Shown: positions 1-5,863, numbered from the stretch's first letter. The stretch: DNA of 6,769 nucleotides from JBHIAG01 sp046758465 (GCA_046758465.1 JBHIAG010000099.1:1-6769); one strand, 5' to 3'. Notes: generated by a model from the sequence alone, not told the origin. Numbers and translations: made by a program.

Positions 1-4
1 CTAC

Positions 5-22
5 GCTCGGGGTAAACCGAGC
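5..22. repeat. Perfect 6-bp hairpin at the left edge
   Basis: GCTCGG (5-10) pairs perfectly with CCGAGC (17-22) around the six-base loop GGTAAA. Bases 18-24 can instead pair with 38-45 (AGCAC/GTGCT plus a CG pair beyond a one-base bulge), so the two folds exclude each other. No T run follows on the plus strand, so it is not a standard intrinsic terminator. It may belong to an RNA or leader that begins outside the window. Confidence 0.4.
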
Positions 23-130
23 ACGTCTTCCAAGCTGGTGCTGCGAGGGGGGCAAGGCGGGTCTCGGTGCGATCTCAGTCACAACTTTGTTGTCCGGAGC
101 TGGATGGGAAATCTGGCAGGAGAAAGAAAA

Positions 131-151
131 AGAAACATGGCAGAAACATGG
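131..151. repeat. Tandem repeat AGAAACATGG x2
   Basis: AGAAACATGG occurs at 131-140 and again at 142-151, an 11-base period close to one helical turn. The left flank is A/G-rich. Just downstream, GTTTCTTT at 162-169 is the exact reverse complement of AAAGAAAC at 129-136, so the repeat sits inside an 8-bp inverted repeat with a 25-base loop. It could be a protein-binding site or simple-sequence drift. Confidence 0.45.
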
Positions 152-169
152 AAAGGAACTAGTTTCTTT
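152..169. repeat. 18-bp near-perfect palindrome centred on ACTAGT
   Basis: Bases 152-169 form an inverted repeat centred between 160 and 161, with eight Watson-Crick pairs and one G-T pair (156/165). The core AACTAGTT (157-164) is a perfect palindrome. Its size would suit a dimeric regulator, but no adjacent gene start makes it an operator by position. Confidence 0.35.
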
Positions 170-269
170 GTTTCAACCTCAATGTTTTCAGCACGTTATA
201 GGCCCTACCGCTTCTGGTACACCCCCCCTCCCCCGGCGGCTAGCGAATCCCCAATGGGTTTTTCACCGT

Positions 270-286
270 GGTCGCCGCAGGCGACC
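270..286. repeat. Strong 7-bp GC hairpin, possible terminator stem
   Basis: GGTCGCC (270-276) pairs perfectly with GGCGACC (280-286) around the three-base loop GCA. Neither strand has a T run on its 3' side (plus: TAGAGCAGG; minus: ACGGTGAAAAACC), so a canonical intrinsic terminator is not supported. It could block exonucleases at the 3' end of the minus transcript, or be a single copy of a dispersed palindromic repeat. Confidence 0.45.
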
Positions 287-381
287 TAGAGCAGGAAAGA
301 GGGCATGGGAGGGGGTATGTATCCTGGGCTGCAACTCATTGATGGGAAAGGTGTTGATGCTATTTGCTGGCAAACAGATAA

Positions 382-399
382 GGGGGAGGGGGAGGGGGG
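382..399. repeat. G5-A-G5-A-G6 tract
   Basis: The plus strand reads G5 (382-386), A, G5 (388-392), A, G6 (394-399), then TAGG. Its last 12 bases (388-399) are exactly complementary to the C tract at 223-234. Four separate G3 runs with loops of at least one base are not available, so only a two-layer or mixed quadruplex is plausible. On the minus strand this is a C-rich, G-poor stretch 81 to 98 bases past the glycosyltransferase stop codon, as expected of a Rho loading site. Confidence 0.5.
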
Positions 400-479
400 T
401 AGGTTGAAACACGAAAAGATCAGTATTTGCAATGAGTTAACCCCTCTGTCAGAAGTGGCGTATGTAGCTGTTACTGTTG

Positions 480-1634
480 TTACACCAGGCCCTTACGGAG
501 TTCATCAAGGGGATAGAAGGTGTCGCGCCACAGCACGCCGCCACGCCAGAGTGTCAGGAGAGCGGAGCGCAACAGGATGTAGCACATGATGGCAGCGCCG
601 AGCGGATGGGTGAAGGCATAGAGCGGTGAAATCCGCAAAGTGCGTGCGGCGAGGGCGCGCATGACGAGAGCAGCAACGACAGAGACGCCGGCCAGGGTGC
701 GTGGCGTGCCGGAGGCAAACAGTACGGCGAGAAACGGCAGAATGTCGAGGGCAACAGCGCCTATCACATAGACTATGACAAGACTGAGGCTGAAGCCACA
801 GGCGGCAAAAGCATTCTTGGTGAGTCCGCGAATGACGTTGCGCAAGCCCTCCTGCCAACGGATGCGCAGCCTGTTTTCGGCGATGGCGGCGCCGGAGTGG
901 AAGCCGCCGTGTTTGACCAGTTTGCCCAGTTTCATATCGTCGACGACTTCGCGGGCCAGGCGCTGGTGCCCCCCGATGGCTTTGTGGGTAGAGTGCCGCA
1001 GGAGCTGAAATGTGCCGACACCGACGTAGCGCCGCGACCGCGGGTTGCTCACCCGCCAGGGTTCAAGCGCGCGGACGAAGCCGAACCCCCAATAGCTGGT
1101 TGCGATTTTTTCCCAGAAACCGAACAAATCCAGGAGTCCGAACAAGGTGAGATGGTCGTAATGTTTTTCCAAGGCCAGTGCGAGGGCGCGGCGGAGCAGG
1201 TCGGGCGCGAAGCGCACGTCGGCGTCGGTGAAGACCAGCCAGTCGCCGGTGGCGTACTGGTCGGCCGCCGCGAGTGCATGCGGCTTGCCCAGCCAGCCGG
1301 GTGGGAGTTCAGCGAGATGAACGACCTTGAGGTTTTTGTGCGTGCGCGCGAAGTCGTCGAGAATCTGCGGGGTGGCATCGCGGGAACGGTCGTTGACAAC
1401 GATGACCTCGTACCGCGGATAGTCCTGAGCCAGCAGAGTGGGCAGGGCTTGCGGGAGCTTGGCGGCTTCATCGCGGGCGGCCACAAGGATGGAAACGCTG
1501 GGGCAAGCGGACTCAGGCAAGGGTGTCACGTTGGCCAGCCGCGGCATGTTGGCCATTCCGCGGAGCATACGTATCCCGCCGACCAGCCAGGTGAGCGCGA
1601 TGAGGCCGAGCAGTGCCGTCCAGAGGTAATCCAC
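480..1634 (-). CDS. Membrane-anchored family 2 glycosyltransferase
   Basis: The 384-residue protein is a GT-A fold glycosyltransferase expected to move a sugar from a nucleotide donor to a lipid or cell-envelope acceptor at the inner membrane. An N-terminal hydrophobic helix (about 4-24) precedes the catalytic domain: VSILVAARDEA (47-57), the NDRSRD nucleotide-binding motif (81-86), PPGWLGKPHA (111-120), the DxD metal motif TDAD (136-139), and VVDDMKLG (230-237) followed by RIRW (257-260). Three or so hydrophobic segments (about 281-305, 312-330, 342-362) and a WRDTFYP motif end it. This arrangement resembles the CrtQ/HpnB-like group (carotenoid- or hopanoid-associated), but no such pathway genes are nearby, so the acceptor is unknown. 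The start is GTG; GGAG at 1646-1649 lies 11 bases upstream. It is divergent from the DUF2520 gene with no clear promoter seen between them. Confidence 0.88.
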   Translation of the reverse strand: MDYLWTALLGLIALTWLVGGIRMLRGMANMPRLANVTPLPESACPSVSILVAARDEAAKLPQALPTLLAQDYPRYEVIVVNDRSRDATPQILDDFARTHKNLKVVHLAELPPGWLGKPHALAAADQYATGDWLVFTDADVRFAPDLLRRALALALEKHYDHLTLFGLLDLFGFWEKIATSYWGFGFVRALEPWRVSNPRSRRYVGVGTFQLLRHSTHKAIGGHQRLAREVVDDMKLGKLVKHGGFHSGAAIAENRLRIRWQEGLRNVIRGLTKNAFAACGFSLSLVIVYVIGAVALDILPFLAVLFASGTPRTLAGVSVVAALVMRALAARTLRISPLYAFTHPLGAAIMCYILLRSALLTLWRGGVLWRDTFYPLDELRKGLV

Positions 1635-1672
1635 GGTCTATTTTTCTCCACCGCCGGGCGAGTGAGCGCGCT

Positions 1673-2548
1673 ATGCTAGCACGCTGGATGAGCCGGACGA
1701 TTGCGATTGTGGGGCCGGGGCGCGTGGGACAAACACTCGCGCGGGCGCTGCGGCAGTGTGGCTACCGGATTGGCGTGGTGGCGAGCCGTTCACCAAAGCG
1801 TGCGCGTGCTGCCGTGAAGTTTATCGGTGGCGGAAGGGCGGTGAACGGACTTAGCGCGGCGCTGTTCGACGCGGACATGCTTCTTCTGCCCGTATCGGAT
1901 GCGCACATTGCTGCCATCGCCAGGAAGCTAGCCAACACAGGAGGCCGACGCTGGCGGGGAAAGGTGGTGCTGCATACGAGCGGGTCGCGCAGTTCGCGCG
2001 AGTTGGGCCCCCTGAGGCGCCTGGGAGCTCAATGCGCTTCCTTTCACCCTTTGTTTCCGTTTCCGCAGCCGCTGCGTTGGTTTCCCGAGGGAGTTTTCTT
2101 CGGGATTGAAGGCGACCGAGCGGCGGTGCGACGCGCCCGGGAGTTGGCGCGGGCATTGGAGGGAGTGCCCCTGCGCGTGCCCGCACGGCAGAAAGTTCTC
2201 TATCATGCGGCCGGCGCGTTGGCTTCGGGCCAGTTGCTGACGCTCGCCGATCTTGGCGCCCGCGTGCTGCGGCGGATTGGCGTGCCGCGGCGACAGGCGA
2301 GCCGGGCACTGTTGCCGCTCATCCGGAGCACGATTGAGCAGTACGCGCAATTGGGGGAGCGAGCCTGGACGGGCCCACTGGCCCGCGGCGACGCCGAGAC
2401 CGTAGGGAAGCACCTCGCCGCGCTGGAAAAGCTGCCGCCCTATTTTTTGCAGGCGTACGCCGTCCTGGGGCAAGCCGCCGTGGCACTCTATCGGAGAAAA
2501 AAGGTTTCACGTTCAAGACGCCGAAGGTTTGGGAGTAGAGGACGATGA
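1673..2548 (+). CDS. Rossmann-like and DUF2520 domain protein
   Basis: This is a predicted cytosolic NAD(P)-binding oxidoreductase-like protein of unknown substrate, 291 residues from this start. The N-terminal Rossmann half shows IAIVGPGRVG with the GxGxxG dinucleotide signature (residues 14-19) and HTSG (101-104). SFHPLFPF (123-130) marks the entry to the helical DUF2520 half, which carries YHAAGALASG (177-186) and GPLARGDAETVGKHL (234-248), both typical of the family. The C-terminus (from about 274) is an unusually basic Arg/Lys/Ser tail with no family counterpart I recall. ATG 1673 was chosen because the frame upstream (to 1613) runs into the divergent gene and adds nothing family-like; ATG 1688, immediately before the first strand, is an equal alternative, and neither has a strong Shine-Dalgarno. 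It overlaps the next gene by four bases (ATGA), implying translational coupling. Confidence 0.85.
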   Translation: MLARWMSRTIAIVGPGRVGQTLARALRQCGYRIGVVASRSPKRARAAVKFIGGGRAVNGLSAALFDADMLLLPVSDAHIAAIARKLANTGGRRWRGKVVLHTSGSRSSRELGPLRRLGAQCASFHPLFPFPQPLRWFPEGVFFGIEGDRAAVRRARELARALEGVPLRVPARQKVLYHAAGALASGQLLTLADLGARVLRRIGVPRRQASRALLPLIRSTIEQYAQLGERAWTGPLARGDAETVGKHLAALEKLPPYFLQAYAVLGQAAVALYRRKKVSRSRRRRFGSRGR

Positions 2549-2892
2549 AAGCAAACCACATGCTGTCGGTTCTCCACGGCCTTTCGGCTGTTCTGTTCGG
2601 GTTGTTCCTGCTGGTGGCCTACACGCTCGGAGCCGAAGAAGTACAGCCGAAGAAGATCAACATCAACACTGCAACTTTGGAAGAACTGGCGACGCTGCCG
2701 GGCATCGGGCCGAAAATTGCTGAACGGGTTGTGCGGTATCGGGAGAAGAATGGTGCGTTTCGGAAGATCGAAGAGCTGCTCATCATTCGCGGCATTAGCC
2801 GGAAGAAGTTTGAGAAGATTGGCCGGCTGATCTCGGTGGAAGGGAAGACGGCAGAAAAGCCGAAAGAAACCAAGGAAAGGAAACCGGACTAG
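2545..2892 (+). CDS. comEA: Short ComEA-like helix-hairpin-helix protein
   Basis: The 115-residue protein has an N-terminal hydrophobic segment (about 9-28) ending LGA-EE near residue 30, which could be a signal peptidase I site or a membrane anchor. A ComEA-type tandem helix-hairpin-helix domain follows: INTATLEEL (40-48), LPGIGPKIAERVVRYR (51-66), GAF (70-72) and IRGISRKKFEKIGRLI (81-96). The tail (97-115) is Lys/Glu-rich and probably disordered. ComEA proteins bind double-stranded DNA at the cell surface or in the periplasm during natural transformation; this one has only the minimal DNA-binding module, as in many Gram-negative ComEA proteins. No comEC or pilus gene is in the window, so a competence role is inferred. 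ATG overlaps the upstream stop (ATGA); GGAG at 2532-2535 is nine bases before it. Confidence 0.85.
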   Translation: MKANHMLSVLHGLSAVLFGLFLLVAYTLGAEEVQPKKININTATLEELATLPGIGPKIAERVVRYREKNGAFRKIEELLIIRGISRKKFEKIGRLISVEGKTAEKPKETKERKPD

Positions 2893-2984
2893 CGGCGCGC
2901 TCGTTCGAACCGCTTCCAGGCCCTCATCATCCGAGGGAAGGTTTCAACCAACAGCTGGCCGCCCGAAAAACGCGGCCGGGCGGC
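2893..2984. other. Convergent intergenic region with hairpins
   Basis: These 92 bases separate the 3' ends of the comEA-like gene and ribBA. They contain an 8-base palindrome GTTCGAAC (2903-2910), a small stem CCCTC/GAGGG (2921-2925/2933-2937) followed by AAGGTTT on the plus strand, and a GC-rich hairpin abutting the ribBA stop codon. No tRNA or small ORF is evident. Confidence 0.5.
2921..2944 (+). terminator. Weak terminator candidate after comEA-like gene
   Basis: A 5-bp stem CCCTC (2921-2925) / GAGGG (2933-2937) with a 7-base loop is followed by AAGG and only three T residues (2942-2944). The position suits the plus-strand DUF2520-comEA unit, but stem and T run are both short. Confidence 0.25.
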
Positions 2985-2985
2985 T
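2957..2985. terminator. GC-rich bidirectional terminator-like hairpin
   Basis: GCCGCCCG (2958-2965) pairs perfectly with CGGGCGGC (2977-2984) around an 11-base loop beginning with five A residues; a G-T pair (2957/2985) can extend it. Alternatively GGCCGC (2957-2962) pairs with GCGGCC (2972-2977). The stem directly abuts the ribBA stop codon (2985-2987, minus strand). Neither side has a good T tract, so termination without a U tail, or with Rho, is inferred from its convergent position. Confidence 0.4.
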
Positions 2986-4154
2986 CAATCATTCTGCTCG
3001 ACACGCGTTTCGATGGGAATGGGAACCTGTTCGACGATGTGAATCGAGAAGCCCTCCAGCGCCACTACCTTGCGCGGATGATTCGTGAGCAGGCGGATGG
3101 CACGCGCATTCAGGTCGGAGAGGATTTGCGCTCCGATGCCCGACTCGTGTTGAACCTGGCGCTGATGAATCAGGTCGGTGGGATTCACATGGCCGTGCTG
3201 GTGGTACACGATGGCAGCTTTCTCCGCCAAACGCTCCAGGCTGAAGCCGCGTCCCGTCTGGTGCAAATAGACAAAGATGCCGCGGCCTTCACGCCCGATG
3301 ATCTCCAGACTCTTTTCGATGAGCTGACGGCAGTCGCAGCGAGCCGAGCCGAACACATCGCCGGTCAGGCAGTGCGAGTGCACGCGCACGAGAACCGGTT
3401 CGTCGCCCGCGATGCGGCCTTTCACCAGGGCCACATGCTGCTCGCCATCGAGTTCCGATTCGTAGGCAATCATCTGAAATTCACCAAAGCGTGTGGACAG
3501 CAGCCCTTCCGCGATTCGGCGAATATAGCGCTCGGTGCGGAGGCGGTAGCGGATCAGGTCGGCGACAGTGATGACCTTGACCCCGTGGTGCTGGCAGAAC
3601 GCCATCAGTTCCGGAACGCGCGCCATTGAACCATCGTCGTTCATCACCTCGCAGATGACACCCGCCGGAACGAGCCCCGCCAGCCGCGCCAGATCCACCG
3701 CCGCTTCTGTCTGTCCCGCGCGCACCAGCACGCCGCCTGTGCGCGCGCGCAGTGGAAACACATGCCCGGGACGTACCAAGTCAGCCGGGTGCGTACTGGG
3801 ATCGATGGCGGCGAGGATGGTAGTGGCGCGGTCGCGGGCCGAGATGCCGGTGGAGACGCCGGAGCGGGCGTCAATCGACTCGCAGAAGGCAGTGCCGTAG
3901 GGTGAGGTATTCTCGTCGCTCATCAAGCGCAAACGCAGGTGATCACACCGTTCCGCTGTCAGAGCCAGGCAGATGAGCCCGCGCCCGAACTTGGCCATAA
4001 AGTTGATGAGCTCGGGCGTCACTTTCTCGGCCGCGACCGTGAGGTCGCCTTCGTTCTCGCGGTCTTCGTCATCCACGACGATGACCATGCGGCCCGCGCG
4101 GATCTCCTCAATGGTCTCTTCGATGCTGGCGAATTGAACCGGCTCGGCTGCCAT
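2985..4154 (-). CDS. ribBA: RibBA: DHBP synthase fused to GCH II-like domain
   Basis: The fusion belongs to riboflavin synthesis: RibB makes 3,4-dihydroxy-2-butanone 4-phosphate from ribulose 5-phosphate, and RibA opens GTP. Numbering is from ATG 4154. The RibB half (about 1-203) has DDEDRENEGDL (28-38), RSGVSTGISARDR (97-109) and RPGHVFPLRA (128-137), but GQTEA (147-151) where the family usually has GHTEA; that His is a metal ligand. The RibA half (about 204-389) keeps the zinc cysteines C262, C273 and C275 and LLTNHPRK (355-362). It has QTGRG for QEGRG, and HESGIGAQ (336-343) where active enzymes read DxRxYGIGAQ, so the catalytic Arg is replaced by His; the Tyr region after GRG is also rewritten. 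This resembles RibBX, a DHBP synthase with a dead cyclohydrolase domain. ATG 4154 is preferred over GTG 4157 because AAGGAG (4160-4165) lies five bases away; that site begins in the pit stop codon. Confidence 0.9.
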   Translation of the reverse strand: MAAEPVQFASIEETIEEIRAGRMVIVVDDEDRENEGDLTVAAEKVTPELINFMAKFGRGLICLALTAERCDHLRLRLMSDENTSPYGTAFCESIDARSGVSTGISARDRATTILAAIDPSTHPADLVRPGHVFPLRARTGGVLVRAGQTEAAVDLARLAGLVPAGVICEVMNDDGSMARVPELMAFCQHHGVKVITVADLIRYRLRTERYIRRIAEGLLSTRFGEFQMIAYESELDGEQHVALVKGRIAGDEPVLVRVHSHCLTGDVFGSARCDCRQLIEKSLEIIGREGRGIFVYLHQTGRGFSLERLAEKAAIVYHQHGHVNPTDLIHQRQVQHESGIGAQILSDLNARAIRLLTNHPRKVVALEGFSIHIVEQVPIPIETRVEQND

Positions 4155-4159
4155 CACAG

Positions 4160-4165
4160 CTCCTT
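4160..4165 (-). promoter_or_regulatory. ribBA ribosome binding site overlapping pit stop
   Basis: On the minus strand the sequence reads TGAAGGAGCTGTGATG. AAGGAG shares its first A with the TGA stop of pit and sits five bases before the ribBA ATG. This decides the start between GTG 4157 and ATG 4154 and indicates translational coupling. Confidence 0.7.
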
Positions 4166-5151
4166 CAATCGCCTAGAAGTTTATAGAGCAGTGCGCCCAG
4201 AGCCGCCGCGCCCGGAATGGTCAGTACCCACGCCCACAGGATGCGGCGGGTAATGCCCCAGCGCACGGCGGTGAGTCGTCGCGTGGCGCCCACGCCGATG
4301 ATGCTGCCCGTGATGGTGTGCGTGGTGCTGACCGGAATGCCGGCTTGGGCTGTCCCAAATAGCATCAGCGCGCCGGCGGTTTCAGCGGCAAATCCTCCGA
4401 AGGGATTCAGCTTGGTAATGCGCTGGCCCATGGTTTTGACAACCCGCCAGCCGCCGACCAGGGTGCCTCCGGCGATGGCGGTGTGGCATGAAATGATAAC
4501 CCAAAAAGGCACCTCATAGGTTTCCAGTGTGCCGCCCGCAACCAGCGCCGCCGTGATGATGCCCATGCCTTTCTGCGCGTCATTGGTGCCGTGGCCCAGG
4601 CTGAAGCCGGCGGCCGAAACTAACTGTAGGCGGCGAAACCATCGGTCCACGTGTTGGGGGGCTTGGCGGTGCACCAGCCAACTGCTTGCCACCGAGACGA
4701 CAAGGGCGACAAACAAACCGATGAAGGGAGCCAGGAAAATGAACAGCATGGGTTTCACCCAGCCAGAGGTAATGAGGGCGGCGAAACCGACCTTGGCGAC
4801 TGCCGCGCCGCCGTACCCACCCATCAACGCGTGCGAGACACTGATGGGCAGGCCCAGCCAGGTGCAAACGGCGGTCCAAATGATAGCTCCCAGCAGACCT
4901 GCGAGGAGCACGTACTCGTTGATCATCTGCAGGTGAACCAGCCCCTTGCCCATCGTTTTGGCCACTGCGGTGCCGAAGACAAACGCAGCAAAGAAGTTCC
5001 AAAAAGCCGCCCAAGCCACCGCCGGCAGGGGTCTCAGCACGCGGGTGGAGACAATCGTGGCAATCGAGTTCGCAGCGTCGTTCCAGCCGTTGGCAAACTC
5101 GAAGAACAGCGCCATCGCTACAATCAGGACAAGCAGGCTGTACGTATCCAC
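4165..5151 (-). CDS. pit: PiT family inorganic phosphate transporter
   Basis: This inner-membrane protein imports phosphate (usually as a neutral metal-phosphate complex) using the proton gradient. From GTG 5151 it has 328 residues, normal for the bacterial family. It carries the two internally related PHO4 signatures, GWNDAANSIATIVSTRVL (22-39) and GHGTNDAQKGMGIITAAL (186-203), plus ISVSHALMGGYGG (103-115) and VSTTHTITGSIIGVGATR (274-291), among roughly eight to ten hydrophobic segments with a central more polar loop near 158-176. The frame stays open upstream to GTG 5199 (344 residues), but that start has no Shine-Dalgarno and adds a polar stretch not typical of Pit. GTG 5151 has GGAG at 5160-5163, eight bases upstream, and gives the usual MDTYSLL-type start. 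It lies between the DUF47 gene (85-base gap) and ribBA (10-base gap). Confidence 0.92.
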   Translation of the reverse strand: MDTYSLLVLIVAMALFFEFANGWNDAANSIATIVSTRVLRPLPAVAWAAFWNFFAAFVFGTAVAKTMGKGLVHLQMINEYVLLAGLLGAIIWTAVCTWLGLPISVSHALMGGYGGAAVAKVGFAALITSGWVKPMLFIFLAPFIGLFVALVVSVASSWLVHRQAPQHVDRWFRRLQLVSAAGFSLGHGTNDAQKGMGIITAALVAGGTLETYEVPFWVIISCHTAIAGGTLVGGWRVVKTMGQRITKLNPFGGFAAETAGALMLFGTAQAGIPVSTTHTITGSIIGVGATRRLTAVRWGITRRILWAWVLTIPGAAALGALLYKLLGD

Positions 5152-5236
5152 AGGCACAGCTCCAATCAGTGAGGCGAGAGGCGGGTCAGTGTCGGGCACG
5201 GCATAGGGACTCGGCTACGATTGGGGGCGCGTCGGC

Positions 5237-5863
5237 TCAGGTGCTCTTCAGGACAACGCCTTCGAGTACGTTGGCCACGTCCTCGCACTTGTCGGTGGCG
5301 AATTCGAGGACTTCAAGGAGTTCTTTCCACTTGATGATCTCGACCGGATCCTTTTCCTCTTCGAACAAGCGCGCGGTGGCAGCGCGGACGGCGTTGTCGC
5401 CTTCGTTTTCCAGGCGGTTGATCTCGATGCAATGCTGGAGGATGCGGTCCTGCTTTTCGAGCTGGGAAACCGCGGCCTGAACCTCCCCCGTCGCCTTCAG
5501 CAAGGTGCGAGCGAGTTCTGCGGCGTCCGGGCGCAGGCTGCCAATCCGATAGATGATGAGGCGGCTGGCGAAGGCGTCAATTAGATCGAGCACGTCGTCG
5601 AGCGTGCTGGCCAGCTCGTGGATGTCTTCGCGGTCGAAGGGAGTGATGAAAGTCTGGTTGAGTTGAGTCATCAGGTCGTGGGTCATCTGGTCGCCGCGGT
5701 GCTCGAGGTCCTTGATGTGCGCCACCTTTTTCGCGACGTCGCGGTAATCTTCCAGGAGATCGACCAACGCTTGCGCGCCGGCCTGGATATTCGCTGCTAC
5801 CTCGATGAACTGATTGAAGAAAGTCTTCTCGCGTGGCAGAAGGCGTGCCAAGAGATTGACCAT
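5237..5863 (-). CDS. DUF47 / PhoU-like Pit accessory protein
   Basis: The 208-residue, all-helical cytosolic protein belongs to the DUF47 (PhoU-divergent) family, whose genes commonly sit beside pit and which are thought to modulate Pit-mediated phosphate transport. The PhoU-type E/DxxxD metal-binding motif appears four times: E54-D58, D89-D93, E152-D156 and D191-D195, one pair per half of an internally duplicated helical bundle. Length is typical for the family. Conserved stretches include LEHRGDQMTHDL (53-64), FDREDIHEL (76-84) and LENEGDNAV (151-159). The ATG start is preceded by GAGGGGGG (5869-5876), with AGGAGG further up (5879-5884). It is the first gene of the DUF47-pit-ribBA operon, behind a divergent region with a candidate promoter. 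Confidence 0.92.
   Translation of the reverse strand: MVNLLARLLPREKTFFNQFIEVAANIQAGAQALVDLLEDYRDVAKKVAHIKDLEHRGDQMTHDLMTQLNQTFITPFDREDIHELASTLDDVLDLIDAFASRLIIYRIGSLRPDAAELARTLLKATGEVQAAVSQLEKQDRILQHCIEINRLENEGDNAVRAATARLFEEEKDPVEIIKWKELLEVLEFATDKCEDVANVLEGVVLKST

Larger units (their letters stand above)
1..479. other. Non-coding region with hairpins and G/C tracts
   Basis: I find no supportable gene here. Two plus-strand frames are open from the left edge, to 289 and to 407. Their translations are low-complexity, rich in Arg, Gly, Pro and Trp, and match no family I know; they could at most be the tail of a gene lying to the left. The region is less GC-rich and more repetitive than its surroundings. 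It holds a hairpin at 5-22, a small hairpin at 81-93, a purine-rich stretch with a 10-base tandem repeat and a palindrome at 121-174, a C tract at 222-234, a strong hairpin at 270-286, a 9-base inverted repeat at 333-341/430-438, and a G tract at 382-399. It lies downstream of the glycosyltransferase on the minus strand and is probably an intergenic or terminator region. Confidence 0.6.

Noticed and set aside
1..45. tRNA-like look of the left edge (GTCTTCCAAGCTGG on plus; GCTCGGTTTACCCCGAGC on minus)
   Set aside because: The plus-strand CTTCCAA loop lacks a five-pair anticodon stem and no T-arm follows. The minus-strand stem has a six-base loop instead of seven and an oversized D-loop, so no cloverleaf forms.
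382..403. Canonical four-run G3 quadruplex
   Set aside because: Only three separated G3 runs plus a GG are available once loops of at least one base are required.
87..407. Plus-strand open frames ending at 289 and 407
   Set aside because: The translations are low-complexity, match no family, lack convincing start signals and run through homopolymer tracts.
897..1679. 260-codon plus-strand open frame opposite the glycosyltransferase
   Set aside because: It is antisense to a gene with clear GT2 motifs and has no recognisable domain; long antisense frames are common in GC-rich genes.
2901..2912. GTTCGAAC resembling a tRNA T-loop
   Set aside because: There is no T-stem, anticodon arm or acceptor stem around it; it is an isolated palindrome.
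3039..3629. 196-codon plus-strand open frame opposite ribBA
   Set aside because: It is a mirror frame of the well-supported RibBA coding region with no domain of its own.
4155..4175. FMN riboswitch upstream of ribBA
   Set aside because: ribBA follows pit by ten bases, leaving no room for the conserved FMN aptamer, and nothing like it is seen near the operon promoter.
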